Shown piece by piece: positions 18,316 through 27,919 of a stretch of DNA of 64,000 nucleotides. The notes beneath the pieces were generated by a model. The model saw only the letters and a program-made list of their open reading frames with translations, searched no databases and had not been told where the DNA came from. The stretch is from an uncultured Clostridia bacterium (GTDB lineage Bacteria > Bacillota > Clostridia > UBA1381): the NCBI GenBank assembly GCA_934462715.1, contig CAKSIJ010000007.1:79415-143414 (forward strand). Reading direction: 5' to 3'. The translations under genes and the position numbers were made by a program. Positions within the stretch are counted from its first letter, which is position 1. Every line of letters begins with the position of its first letter.

Positions 18316-19014
18316 TCAGCCGCCGAGATATGCCTTTTTAATCTCGTCGCTTTTTGCCAGTTCTTCACCCGTGCCGCTCAGCTTAATAACTCCGGATTCA
18401 AGTACATAGGCTCTGTCGGCAATCTGCAAAGCCATTTCGGCGTTCTGCTCAACCAACAGGATTGTTGTTCCCGCCTTGTGCATTTCTTTGATGATGTCAA
18501 AAATCTGCTGTACAAGGATCGGAGCAAGTCCCATAGACGGCTCATCAAGCATCAGCAGCTTTGGCTTACTCATAAGCGCTCTGCCCATTGCAAGCATTTG
18601 CTGTTCGCCGCCCGATAAAGTACCCGCAATCTGATTTGCACGGTGTTTAAGTCTTGGGAAATAAGCGTACACCTTTTCAATATCGGCTTTTATATCCGAG
18701 CTGTTTATATATGCACCCATGTCAAGATTCTCACGGACTGTCATCTGCAAAAATATTCTTCTGCCCTCCGGCACGTGCGCAAGACCCTTCGCAACAAGCT
18801 TGTGTGCCTCGGTCTTTGAAATATCTTCTCCGTTGAGAGTGATACTGCCCGTCTTGGAACGCAAAAGTCCCGATATAGTTCTCAGAGTTGTGGATTTTCC
18901 GGCACCGTTCGCACCGATAAGCGCAACTATTTCACCCTCGTTAACCTCCAAAGAAACATCACGCAGAGAATGAATCTGTCCGTAGTAAACATTTATATTA
19001 TCAACCTTTAACAT
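18316..19014 (-). CDS. livF: branched-chain amino acid ABC transporter ATPase LivF
   Basis: 232 residues with GANGAGKST (Walker A), LSGGEQQMLAMGRAL (signature) and LLMLDEPSMGLAP (Walker B), the last typical of LivF. AAGGAGG overlaps the end of livG, so the genes are coupled. It powers uptake of Leu/Ile/Val or related amino acids with LivG, LivH, LivM and LivK. Last gene of the operon. Confidence 0.96.
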   Translation of the reverse strand: MLKVDNINVYYGQIHSLRDVSLEVNEGEIVALIGANGAGKSTTLRTISGLLRSKTGSITLNGEDISKTEAHKLVAKGLAHVPEGRRIFLQMTVRENLDMGAYINSSDIKADIEKVYAYFPRLKHRANQIAGTLSGGEQQMLAMGRALMSKPKLLMLDEPSMGLAPILVQQIFDIIKEMHKAGTTILLVEQNAEMALQIADRAYVLESGVIKLSGTGEELAKSDEIKKAYLGG

Positions 19015-19018
19015 TCTC

Positions 19019-19849
19019 TTATGCCTCCTTTTTCTTTCCGAGGTAAGCCTCTATAACTGCCGGGTTGCTCTTGATTTCGGCAGGCGAACCCTTTGCGATA
19101 ATCTTACCGTGGTCAAGAACGCATATTCCCTCGCAGATGTTCATAACAAGCTGCATATCATGTTCTATAAGCATTACGGCAATGTGGAAATTATCTCTTA
19201 TTCTTCTGATGTTCTCCATAAGCTCCGCAGTTTCGGACGGATTCATTCCGGCTGCCGGCTCGTCAAGGAGAATTATTCCCGGACGTGTTGCCAACGCTCT
19301 TGCAATTTCAAGACGTCTTTGCGCACCGTAAGGAAGCGAGCCTGCCTGCATATTTGCATAGTCCTGCATACCGAAAAATTCCAAAAGCTCCATAGCTTCC
19401 TCTCTCGATTCCTTTTCGGTCTTTCTGTATCCGAACAGATGAGTTACCGAAGCCAACAGGCTCTGATTTATCGAATTGTGAAGTCCGACCTTTACGTTAT
19501 CTATAACCGACATATTAGTAAACAGACGAATGTTCTGGAATGTTCTTGCAATTCCCATACGGTTAACCTGTGACGCGGTTTTGTGTGCGGTTGATTTACC
19601 GTCAAGTATTATATCTCCTCTTGTCGGCTGATATACGTTTGTCAGAAGATTGAACACGGTGGTTTTTCCTGCACCGTTAGGTCCTATCAAGCCGGCTATT
19701 TCGGTTCTTCCGACAGTCAGTGAAAATTCATCAACGGCAGTAAGTCCGCCGAAGTCTATCCCCAGATGATGTGTTTCCAATATCGGGGTTTTATCCTTAT
19801 CTCGTTCCGGAATGATTGCATTGCTCGGAACAGGTATCATCTTTGACAT
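19019..19849 (-). CDS. livG: branched-chain amino acid ABC transporter ATPase LivG
   Basis: 276 residues with GPNGAGKTT, LPYGAQRRLEIARAL and ILLDEPAAGMNPSET, the LivG form of Walker B. The first 20 residues are an extra N-terminal stretch before the ABC domain. GGAGGGA lies before the ATG, and start and livM stop overlap as TGATG, giving translational coupling. Heterodimer partner of LivF. Confidence 0.96.
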   Translation of the reverse strand: MSKMIPVPSNAIIPERDKDKTPILETHHLGIDFGGLTAVDEFSLTVGRTEIAGLIGPNGAGKTTVFNLLTNVYQPTRGDIILDGKSTAHKTASQVNRMGIARTFQNIRLFTNMSVIDNVKVGLHNSINQSLLASVTHLFGYRKTEKESREEAMELLEFFGMQDYANMQAGSLPYGAQRRLEIARALATRPGIILLDEPAAGMNPSETAELMENIRRIRDNFHIAVMLIEHDMQLVMNICEGICVLDHGKIIAKGSPAEIKSNPAVIEAYLGKKKEA

Positions 19850-20928
19850 CAGCTTTCCCTCCGTTCATCGTTTGCTTTATTTTTCCTTACCGCAAGCTTA
19901 ACCTTGATTTTTTCTCCGAATTGCTTAACAGACGCACTATTGGTCAATATCATTACAAAAATAAGGACTATTGCGTATATTAACATTCTGTAATCGTCCA
20001 GACCTCTCAAAAGCTCCGGAAGCATATACAAAAGCGTGGTTGCTATAATAGAACCGACAATATTTCCCATTCCGCCGAGTACGACGAACACAAGAATCAG
20101 AATAGATGTGTTAAAATCAAACTTTCTTGCAATAATTGTTGAGAAGTTCATCGCATACAACGCGCCTGCCATACCTGCCAATGCTGCGGATATGATAAAT
20201 GCCGTAAGCTTGTATCTTGTTATTCCTATACCGACCGATTCGGCTGCGATTCTGTTATCTCTGATAGCGGTAACGGCACGTCCTGTTTTACTGTTAACGA
20301 GGTTCAGAACAACGAACAACGCAAAAATTATAAGCAGAACTCCTGCCGTAAATGATGAGATTTCAGCTATACCGACAGCGCCCTGCGGTCCGTTTATTAT
20401 CGTTATGCCGTCCTCAGCCATTCCCATAGCCTGAACGCTCTTCATGCTGATGTGCAAGCCTTTTGCGTCAACTCCCACATACAGGCAGTTTATTATATTC
20501 TTTATGATTTCGCCGAATGCCAGTGTTACTATCGCAAGGTAGTCGCCTCTCAGTCTTAAAACCGGAATACCGATTATCAGACCCGCAAGCCCGGCAAACA
20601 GTCCGCCGACTATAATTGCCGCCAAAAGTCTTAATCCGGGAGAGGGTATCGCGCTTTGCAGACAAACTGTTGTGATAACGCCCGTAAACGCTCCCACACT
20701 CATGAATCCGGCATGGCCCAGGCTCAGTTCTCCCAAAAAACCAACCGTAAGATTAAGAGAAATTGCCATTACGATGTAGGTACAGATAGGAACAAGCTGA
20801 CCGCTTATCGAATGATTTATCATTCCTGCCGACTGCATCGTGAAAAGAATTGCAAAGGCAATAAGGACTATTCCGTATGCCTTGATATTTGTAAGTGTAA
20901 ATTTATTAATTTTTTTCAGTTTTTTCAT
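19849..20928 (-). CDS. livM: branched-chain amino acid ABC transporter permease LivM
   Basis: 359 residues, about ten membrane helices, BPD_transp_2 family. LivM motifs include AISLNLTVGFLGELSLGHAGF, RLRGDYLAIVTLAFGEI and LVFVVLGGMGNIVGS. A GAGGTG site precedes the ATG, ten bases after livH. It forms the channel with LivH. Confidence 0.95.
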   Translation of the reverse strand: MKKLKKINKFTLTNIKAYGIVLIAFAILFTMQSAGMINHSISGQLVPICTYIVMAISLNLTVGFLGELSLGHAGFMSVGAFTGVITTVCLQSAIPSPGLRLLAAIIVGGLFAGLAGLIIGIPVLRLRGDYLAIVTLAFGEIIKNIINCLYVGVDAKGLHISMKSVQAMGMAEDGITIINGPQGAVGIAEISSFTAGVLLIIFALFVVLNLVNSKTGRAVTAIRDNRIAAESVGIGITRYKLTAFIISAALAGMAGALYAMNFSTIIARKFDFNTSILILVFVVLGGMGNIVGSIIATTLLYMLPELLRGLDDYRMLIYAIVLIFVMILTNSASVKQFGEKIKVKLAVRKNKANDERRES

Positions 20929-20937
20929 ATTTACACC

Positions 20938-21819
20938 TCACACTTTCTCTGCAATTTTCTTGCCCAGTAAGCCTGTAGGCTTAACAAGCAATACTATAAT
21001 AAGAACTCCGAATACTATAGCGTCGGATAACTCCGTTGAAATATAGGACTTTGCAAATATTTCTATAAGTCCGAGAAGTATTCCGCCTATCATCGCACCG
21101 GGGATCGATCCTATTCCGCCGAAAACCGCTGCGGTAAACGCTTTGATACCTGGCATTGAGCCTGTTGTAGGAATCAGAACCGGGTATGCCGAGCATAACA
21201 GTACGCCGGCAATTGCGGCAAGAGCTGAACCGATTGCAAACGTTACCGATATTGTAACGTTTACGTTGATACCCATAAGCTCAGCTGCGTCCTTATCCTC
21301 CGACACGGCTCTCATAGCCTTACCCATTTTGCTCTTTTGGGTAAACAATGTCAAGCCTATCATAATAATGATACATACAATTACCGTAACTATAGATTCC
21401 GGTGTGATTATAAGCTTTCCGTCAAACAGAGAAATCGAATCAAAAGGAACAACGGAGCTGAAGTTCTTCGGTGCGCTTCCCCATATCAGCAGTGCTATGT
21501 TTTGCAGAAAATAGCTTACGCCGATAGCGGTAATCAAAACCGCAAGCGAGGTTGCCTTTCTCAAGGGCTTGTATGCCAGTCCCTCAATCAGAATACCCAA
21601 AACCGTACATACTATCATAGCCAGAATAACCGACACAACAGGCGGCAATCCCAGATATGTAGTTGTAACAAAAGATGTATATGCGCCGATCATGATAACG
21701 TCGCCGTGAGCAAAGTTCAGCATCTTTGCAATACCGTACACCATAGTGTAACCCAATGCAATTATAGCGTATACGCTGCCAAGACTTACACCATTGATAA
21801 AGTTAGATATAAATGTCAT
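20938..21819 (-). CDS. livH: branched-chain amino acid ABC transporter permease LivH
   Basis: 293 residues, BPD_transp_2 membrane protein with GVSLGSVYAIIALGYTMVYG, MLNFAHGDVIMIGAY, MRAVSEDKDAAELMGINV and FTAAVFGGIGSIPGAMIG, all typical of LivH. GGAGAG lies nine bases upstream of the ATG. It is separated from livK by a 318-bp gap with an attenuator. Confidence 0.96.
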   Translation of the reverse strand: MTFISNFINGVSLGSVYAIIALGYTMVYGIAKMLNFAHGDVIMIGAYTSFVTTTYLGLPPVVSVILAMIVCTVLGILIEGLAYKPLRKATSLAVLITAIGVSYFLQNIALLIWGSAPKNFSSVVPFDSISLFDGKLIITPESIVTVIVCIIIMIGLTLFTQKSKMGKAMRAVSEDKDAAELMGINVNVTISVTFAIGSALAAIAGVLLCSAYPVLIPTTGSMPGIKAFTAAVFGGIGSIPGAMIGGILLGLIEIFAKSYISTELSDAIVFGVLIIVLLVKPTGLLGKKIAEKV

Positions 21820-21961
21820 TTATCAATTCTCTCCTTTCGCTGACGCTGTCTTAAATGCTCCCGGTTCCGCCGGCACTCATCAAAACGTATTCAGCGTTGA
21901 TTTACTGATTTATGCTACCGCCCGTGCGGCTTGCACAGACAATAAACCTTATTGAATACGG

Positions 21962-22007
21962 AAAAACGGAAAAAGAGGGAACCGTTAACGGTCTCCTCAT
22001 TTCTCCG
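21962..22007 (-). terminator. attenuating terminator between livK and livH
   Basis: On the minus strand a GC-moderate stem from CGGAGAAATGAGG to CCTCTTTTTCCG closes around a GACC-GTTAAC-GGTT tip and is followed directly by TTTTT. Lying between the binding-protein gene and the permease gene, it should let livK be made in excess. Confidence 0.75.
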
Positions 22008-22137
22008 TAATCCGATAATTTTATAATCCGTCCGATTCTTGCATCGAACCAAAATTTGTTTTTTTAATTAACGGTGTTATTCTTTCCGTCATCAAACGAT
22101 AAGAATATATAATTTACGGAATCGAATTTATTGAAAA

Positions 22138-23328
22138 TTACATTCCGACATATACTCCGTCTTTAATTACCATACCCTTAGGAGCCTTTGAAACTTCACC
22201 GGTTGCAGACCATGTCATGCCTATACCCGTAAGACCGTCAAACTTAAATTCGGGATTTGTGAACTCAGCAACTAATTTAGCGCAGATATCCTCATGACTC
22301 ATGTCGACAGTAACGCCTGCCGTTTTGCTTGCTTCATAGATAGCATATACGCAGTCATATGCGTCAGCAGCGAACTGGTTAGGTGTTTCGCCGAACTTTT
22401 CGTTATAGGTTGCAACAAAGCTCTTTGTCTTTTCGTCTTCAGCATCTGCCGAGAACGGCGTCAGCAGCATTACTCCCTCTGCAAGGCTCTTGTCAAAGTT
22501 CTTGATTGTCAGGATACCGTCCATGCCGTCAACTCCGAAGAATTTCGGTGTATACTGCATTTTCTTTGCCTGTGAAAGAATCATTGAAGCAGGTGTGTAA
22601 TAGATAGGCAGAAATACCAAATCAGCACCCGAATCCTTGATTTCGTTCAGCTGTGCTGTGAAATCGTTTGCGGAATCGTCCGTAAATGTCTTTTCACATA
22701 CAACCTCAAGACCGAGTGTTGCTGCTTCGGATACAAACTTCTGATAGATTCCTGTTGAATAAGCGTCTGAGTTATTATAGATTATTGCAATCTTTGTTCC
22801 GAGATTCTGCTCCTTGATATACTGCGCCGAAGCAACACCCTGGTTCGGGTCTGTAAAGCACATCTGGAACATACTTGTTTTTCCTTTAATAACGTCTGTT
22901 GAAGAAGCTGACGGAGTTAATGCAAAGTATTTGTCTGCGTCTGCCTTTGCACCTACTGCGATACAAGGCTGTGTCGTTACAGAACCGAGTGAAACCTGCA
23001 TACCCCAGTCCTTAAGATTATTATATGCGTTTACCGATTTTTCCGGATCGTTTTCATCATCTTCATACTTAAGCTCAAACTGAAGATCTCCGAGTTTGTT
23101 GATTTCCTCAACAGCAATTTCCGCACCGTGCTTTGCAGCCTGTCCGTAAATAGCGGCAGCACCCGTAAGCGGTCCGATACCTCCGATTTTGATTGCGGCA
23201 GCGTTTGATGTTGTTCCGCTGTCTGCAGCATCGTTGTTTTCGGTTTTTGTGTTACCGCAGCCCGATACAGCTGATAAAGCCAATGCAGCAGCAATAACAA
23301 TGCTTAATTTTTTGAATGTGTTTTTCAT
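22138..23328 (-). CDS. livK: branched-chain amino acid-binding lipoprotein LivK
   Basis: 396 residues. Signal peptide MKNTFKKLSIVIAAALALSA then lipobox VSGC (Cys24). The mature part is a type I periplasmic binding protein (Peripla_BP_6): KIGGIGPLTGAAAIYGQAAK, FALTPSASSTD, IIYNNSDAYSTG and AADAYDCVYAI. ATG at 23328 has GGAGATC upstream; the 17 in-frame codons before it are ignored. It captures a hydrophobic amino acid outside the cell for LivHMGF. First gene of the operon, driven by a consensus promoter. Confidence 0.95.
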   Translation of the reverse strand: MKNTFKKLSIVIAAALALSAVSGCGNTKTENNDAADSGTTSNAAAIKIGGIGPLTGAAAIYGQAAKHGAEIAVEEINKLGDLQFELKYEDDENDPEKSVNAYNNLKDWGMQVSLGSVTTQPCIAVGAKADADKYFALTPSASSTDVIKGKTSMFQMCFTDPNQGVASAQYIKEQNLGTKIAIIYNNSDAYSTGIYQKFVSEAATLGLEVVCEKTFTDDSANDFTAQLNEIKDSGADLVFLPIYYTPASMILSQAKKMQYTPKFFGVDGMDGILTIKNFDKSLAEGVMLLTPFSADAEDEKTKSFVATYNEKFGETPNQFAADAYDCVYAIYEASKTAGVTVDMSHEDICAKLVAEFTNPEFKFDGLTGIGMTWSATGEVSKAPKGMVIKDGVYVGM

Positions 23329-23464
23329 AAAAAGATCTCCTTTTTTAAAAATTTTTCCTCCATCGGATATTGAATCCAAAGGCGGTTTACATTAATTAAG
23401 CTATCGGACACACAGCATGACTTTCGCCGCACCGTTTCAGTGTTCCGGTTTCTTATTATCTGAT

Positions 23465-23493
23465 ATTATACATCAATTTGTTTTAAATGTCAA
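23465..23493 (-). promoter_or_regulatory. consensus promoter of livK
   Basis: Reading the minus strand, TTGACA (23493-23488), a 17-bp spacer, and TATAAT (23470-23465) give a perfect sigma-A promoter about 135 bp before the livK ATG, leaving a leader of roughly 130 nt. Confidence 0.85.
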
Positions 23494-23679
23494 CAAATCA
23501 AATAAAATATATTTAATACTTTGTTCATATTTCATTATTATAGCACGTTTTGAGATATAATATGTGTCATTTTGTCAAAAAATGCGAGATGGGTTTGTAT
23601 ATTATGACCATTTTGAAATATTGATAAAACCGCAAATCCTATCAATGTGCGCAGATTTCTGCGATCTGAACGCAACTAA

Positions 23680-23711
23680 AATCGGCAAATGCTTATATGC
23701 GTTTGCCGATT
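23680..23711. terminator. terminator downstream of the GH106-like gene
   Basis: AATCGGCAAA-tGC pairs with GCgTTTGCCGATT; the minus-strand stem is followed by TTTAGTT. Its stem resembles the terminator at 42181-42210. Confidence 0.8.
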
Positions 23712-23728
23712 CTTAGATTTAATATTTT

Positions 23729-26700
23729 TTATTTATAATACTTTATTTCAGGTCCCGCCAAAATTCCCACCGGTTTCAGAGTATATTCATACTTCCAGCG
23801 TCTTTGGTTATCCGACATAAATTCCCATGCGTCGGGTCCTATCCAACCGAGTTTATCATCGGTATTGTGCAGCGGTCCGAAGCAGTTGTTTCTGTTGCCG
23901 TAAAGAGTAATTGTCAGCTTATGCGTCCCCTTTGAAAGTTTTCCCGTATCTATTTCATATGGAGAATATGCAATTACTCCGAGATCCTTTCCGTCAAGCT
24001 TAACTCTCATTACAGCACCCTTATAGTTTCTTACCGCAATAACGGCACTGCAATCGCAAGGTGCTTCGATGTTCATGGAATAATCTATATCGGCACCGTA
24101 GAACGGCAATCCCTGCATAACAATATTTCCGAATCCGATTTTGTCCGCCGGAGCTGCTATTGTCTTTCTTATTCCCTCAACGCGAACATTGAAATCACCG
24201 AGAATAAAGCAGTTCTCAACAGTCGAACGATTTGTTATCGGAAGCGTGATAACAAGAAGGTTTTCTCCCTTTTTAATCTGCGGAAGCTTAACGGTTTCAA
24301 TCGATTTATCCGTAAAGTACCCGTCGGTTTCATTGCTTATCTTCTCTCCGTTAAAGGTGATCTCCGAAAGTGCTGCGTCCTCCAGAGCAAGATGCGCATT
24401 TTCAACCTCAATCTCGCTGAAGAAGGTATATCTTAAAGTAACCCAATGCTCGGGAATCTCCGGTTCAATCGTCCATGGCTGCGTCTGGTTATTGACAAGA
24501 CCGTACTGTGCCTTTACATTATTTTGTATCTTTCTGAGTTCTTCTCTCGGTCTGAAATCCTCATCGTCCGGGTGATATTCCGCAATGTCAAGAATCAGCA
24601 CATTATCCTCCGAACGCTTATAGTCAACCATATCGGTTACATATTCGGTTGATATAAGAGTCTTATCCTCTTTTTCCGATGAATATGAACGAGCGGATAC
24701 ATCTTCCAGCTTTAAGAGCAAGCTGTCATTTCTGTAGAAATCGTAGTAAATAACAGTTTTGCCGTTGATGATTTCAAAATCTATATTTTTTATCTCCCCG
24801 TTCAGTGTATCATAAAGTACCGGTGTATATTCGCCCTTTACTGTTATCTTTGCTTTTCTCGACCAAACAAGATTTTCACATTCACTTTCATAATTTTTAT
24901 GGGCAATGAACAGCCACAGGCAATCATTGTCTTTTCTCATCTGATAGCAGAAATTACGCATAGGGCTTCCGCTGTTATCTTTAATATCTATCATTCTGCC
25001 CGACTCAAGACTGCCCAAAATATCCGTTCTGTTATGCTGAGTATGCCCGCATAATTCAAAAAGCTTTTTCGGCTCATCTGACGGCTTTGCGTCCATATAT
25101 TTCGGAGCAGAACCCACAAATACAACCTTTCCGCCCGCTTTTACAAACCTGTTTAATATTTCAACGGTTGTTGATCTCAAGGTTTCACAGCCCGAAACAA
25201 GAATAACCGAGTAATCCATTTCGCCGACAGAAAGAGTGTCCCCGATTTTAACCGACTGCTCCGGCAAAAGTGATTCGCATATGTAATCAAAGTCGATTGT
25301 TCCGGCAATAAGCCAGTCGCATATTTCAGCAAACTGCTCGTCAAGCGCATTTCTTTTTGCAGCCGTGTTTTCACTCGGACCGTAATTCAGCCAGTAGGTT
25401 TCAACAGGATGAATAACTCCAACCTTAACAACAGGCTTTCCGCGCGTCAAAGCGGTGTTGACTCTCGCAAAATGATCCTCTACATATGAATACTCCTTGT
25501 ACCAGCTTGACTGATAGTTTATGGAAGCCGGATAGTCGCGTTTTGCGTCACCTTTCATTGACACCCATGAAAGGTGAGGTACTCTTAATGTGATGCCGAG
25601 AGCCGCCTGCCAATCACCCTGCTGCTTGTGTCCTCTAAAATCAAAATCCCAGCCGGTAACTCCGTAAAGCTCAGACATAACTCCCTCACGACCGTACTGA
25701 TGCGCCGCAGACTGTGCCTGCTTTGCAGTAGTGTATTCGTGACCGTCGCAAAGCATATCGATTCCCGGTATGGTAAAGCTTCTGTACGCTCTCATCGCTT
25801 CGCCCAATGAACCTGTTTGAGTGAACAAGGTCGGTTCATTCAGCATATGACCGGTAAATGCAATTCCGTTATCCTTGCACCACTTACCGCAATTATCGGC
25901 AAAGCTTTGCGTAAACAGCTCTGTAACAAAATCGTGATAGCAATAGCGGGCATATGAAATCTTTCCCTCCGGCAGATCCCAGAAAAGCTCCGGTAATTTA
26001 TCGCATATATCATAGCCGTAATGCTCTGCAAATTTCTTTTCAAGCTCCATTGTCCACGGGAGCGTAACATCGTCCTTGCTCTGCGCAAACGCAAGTGTTT
26101 GCTTATGCCAAAACTGCGGTTCATCGGTAAATATTGACGGAACTGTTTTTCCGAACCTGTCCCCTACCGCTTTTTTGTAGGCTTCATGCGTAACCTCGAT
26201 AAATCTGTCAATTGCTTTCTTTGACAGAGTATCGACATAGGTCTGATTGTTATACCAGCCGCTCTCATTTTCTATAACTATATATGCATACCACTTTGTT
26301 TCATCTTCTTTCGGTTCGTCCTTTGTGACGGAATATGACGAAAGCTCACCGTTTTTGTTAAGCAAAACGTTAAATTCAGTCAAATAATACGGTTTGCCGT
26401 TGTTGTATGCATCATTGAAATCTTCGACTGCTTCTTTTATCGGATTTACCGTAATCTGCAAATGTCTGTGTCTGAAACGCTTATCCTTTGTCACAATACC
26501 CCCAGCAGATCCCGACGGCCAGCGATCCTCATCATAAAGATATGCAAGCATATCCTCATCTTCAGCCTTATCGCAGCAAGCTGTAACCAAGTCCATAAAT
26601 TCCTCGCTCAGGTAATTTGTAGCCATTCCCGAACGCGAGTGCATATGGAATCCGCCGAAGCCCATTTCTTTCAGTACCTCAATCTGACGTAAAAGCTCCG

Positions 26701-26812
26701 CCTTGTCAAGCTCGCAGTTCCATGCCCAGAACGGTGCGGCTCTGTATTCGGACGTTGGATTTTTAAAAAGCTCGTCGGACAGCTTTTGTTCCTTGCTTTT
26801 CTTATAAAGCAT
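23729..26812 (-). CDS. GH106-like glycoside hydrolase (alpha-L-rhamnosidase-type)
   Basis: 1027 residues, no signal peptide, so probably cytoplasmic. The N-terminal barrel begins PFWAWNCELDKAELLRQIEV and GFGGFHMHSRSG, with YDEDRWPSGSAGG, IFTDEPQFW and FTGHMLNEPT, the layout of the GH106-like group of large glycosidases. The C-terminal third has galactose-binding-like beta-sandwich regions (for example VTLRYTFFSEIEVENAHLAL and KGTHKLTITLYGNRNN). Glutamates in TDEPQFW and MLNEPT are candidate catalytic residues. Activity on rhamnosides is inferred from the family only. A divergent AraC regulator shares its promoter. Confidence 0.75.
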   Translation of the reverse strand: MLYKKSKEQKLSDELFKNPTSEYRAAPFWAWNCELDKAELLRQIEVLKEMGFGGFHMHSRSGMATNYLSEEFMDLVTACCDKAEDEDMLAYLYDEDRWPSGSAGGIVTKDKRFRHRHLQITVNPIKEAVEDFNDAYNNGKPYYLTEFNVLLNKNGELSSYSVTKDEPKEDETKWYAYIVIENESGWYNNQTYVDTLSKKAIDRFIEVTHEAYKKAVGDRFGKTVPSIFTDEPQFWHKQTLAFAQSKDDVTLPWTMELEKKFAEHYGYDICDKLPELFWDLPEGKISYARYCYHDFVTELFTQSFADNCGKWCKDNGIAFTGHMLNEPTLFTQTGSLGEAMRAYRSFTIPGIDMLCDGHEYTTAKQAQSAAHQYGREGVMSELYGVTGWDFDFRGHKQQGDWQAALGITLRVPHLSWVSMKGDAKRDYPASINYQSSWYKEYSYVEDHFARVNTALTRGKPVVKVGVIHPVETYWLNYGPSENTAAKRNALDEQFAEICDWLIAGTIDFDYICESLLPEQSVKIGDTLSVGEMDYSVILVSGCETLRSTTVEILNRFVKAGGKVVFVGSAPKYMDAKPSDEPKKLFELCGHTQHNRTDILGSLESGRMIDIKDNSGSPMRNFCYQMRKDNDCLWLFIAHKNYESECENLVWSRKAKITVKGEYTPVLYDTLNGEIKNIDFEIINGKTVIYYDFYRNDSLLLKLEDVSARSYSSEKEDKTLISTEYVTDMVDYKRSEDNVLILDIAEYHPDDEDFRPREELRKIQNNVKAQYGLVNNQTQPWTIEPEIPEHWVTLRYTFFSEIEVENAHLALEDAALSEITFNGEKISNETDGYFTDKSIETVKLPQIKKGENLLVITLPITNRSTVENCFILGDFNVRVEGIRKTIAAPADKIGFGNIVMQGLPFYGADIDYSMNIEAPCDCSAVIAVRNYKGAVMRVKLDGKDLGVIAYSPYEIDTGKLSKGTHKLTITLYGNRNNCFGPLHNTDDKLGWIGPDAWEFMSDNQRRWKYEYTLKPVGILAGPEIKYYK

Positions 26813-26875
26813 TCTCTTTTCCTCCCGTTAAAAATTATAAATCATTCTAAAACCATACTATTTTTCTCATTTCTC

Positions 26876-26911
26876 TTGATTTATTATATAATACATGATA
26901 TAATAAATCAA
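26876..26911. promoter_or_regulatory. palindromic divergent double promoter
   Basis: The arm TTGATTTATTATAT (26876-26889) and its exact reverse complement ATATAATAAATCAA (26898-26911) flank an 8-bp centre. The plus strand reads TTGATT (26876-26881), 17 bp, TATAAT (26899-26904). The minus strand reads TTGATT (26911-26906), 17 bp, TATAAT (26888-26883). The two promoters therefore overlap completely and should exclude each other. Confidence 0.85.
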
Positions 26912-26946
26912 CAGACTATATTTGTATTTACGGGGTTGATTTTAAC

Positions 26947-27834
26947 ATGAATATTTCGCACGGACGTTCCTCTAAAACAAACGATATGCTGACAAGAATC
27001 GGCGAACTTGAAAAAAACAGAATACACGTTATGCACATTGAGCAGGAATCGCTTGAAAAGCATTGGCACAGTTATTATGAAATGGTATACATTTCGGAGG
27101 GAAGAATACTTCACCATATCAACAGCAATACGATAGAGGTTAAAAAGGGCGATTTTTATATAATCGATATAAAGGACGCACACAGCTATGAAGCCATTGC
27201 CGGTGAACCCTGCTATTTATACAACGTTCTTTTTTACCCGGAATTTATCGATACAACGTTAAAATACTGCTATCATTTTTCCCAGCTTATCGAAAGCTAC
27301 CTGATAAAATTTGATGAGAGTATTTTAAAATACAACCCGACAAAATATCTTTATCACGATGAGGACGGCACAATACTGGAACTTATAAAAAAAATAGAGC
27401 ATGAATATTACGGTCAAAGACACGGCTGCACTGAGCTTATGCGATGCAATCTGATAGAAATTCTGATACTTACCATGCGCAAAATAATAGATGATGAAAA
27501 GTATATAAAAAAGAACAGTATCACAGAATATATCATAAAGTACATAGAAAAAAACTATACCGAAAAAATTTCTCTTTCCGATATAGCGGTACAGCTTAAC
27601 TACAGCCTTCCCTATCTAAGTCTGAGATTTAAAGAGGATACCGGCTTTTTGTTCAGCGAATATCTTCAAAAAAAACGAATAGAAGAAAGCGCAAGACTGA
27701 TTGCAAACACAACAAAAAAAATAAGCGATATAGCCTCATCAGTCGGATATGAGGACGTAAAGTTTTTCAATAAGGTATTTAAAAAATATATGAGCTCAAC
27801 TCCTGCGGCGTACAGAAAAATTAACGGGCAATAA
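26947..27834 (+). CDS. AraC family transcriptional regulator next to the GH106-like gene
   Basis: 295 residues. N-terminal cupin sensor (about 28-110) with HWHSYYEMVYISEGRILHHI, KKGDFYIIDIKDAHS; C-terminal AraC DNA-binding domain with ISLSDIAVQLNYSLPYLSLRF and ISDIASSVGYEDVKFFNKVFKKYMSSTPAAYR. It is divergent from the glycosidase at 23729-26812, with a shared palindromic promoter, so local control of that gene by a released sugar is the simplest reading. The Shine-Dalgarno site is weak. Confidence 0.93.
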   Translation: MNISHGRSSKTNDMLTRIGELEKNRIHVMHIEQESLEKHWHSYYEMVYISEGRILHHINSNTIEVKKGDFYIIDIKDAHSYEAIAGEPCYLYNVLFYPEFIDTTLKYCYHFSQLIESYLIKFDESILKYNPTKYLYHDEDGTILELIKKIEHEYYGQRHGCTELMRCNLIEILILTMRKIIDDEKYIKKNSITEYIIKYIEKNYTEKISLSDIAVQLNYSLPYLSLRFKEDTGFLFSEYLQKKRIEESARLIANTTKKISDIASSVGYEDVKFFNKVFKKYMSSTPAAYRKINGQ

Positions 27835-27919
27835 TATAAATCTCTGCATTACGGCAAGCTTTTCCGAATAAAATTATAATATAGAAATTTAGCCGTAATC
27901 CGGCGGAACGGAGCTTGCT

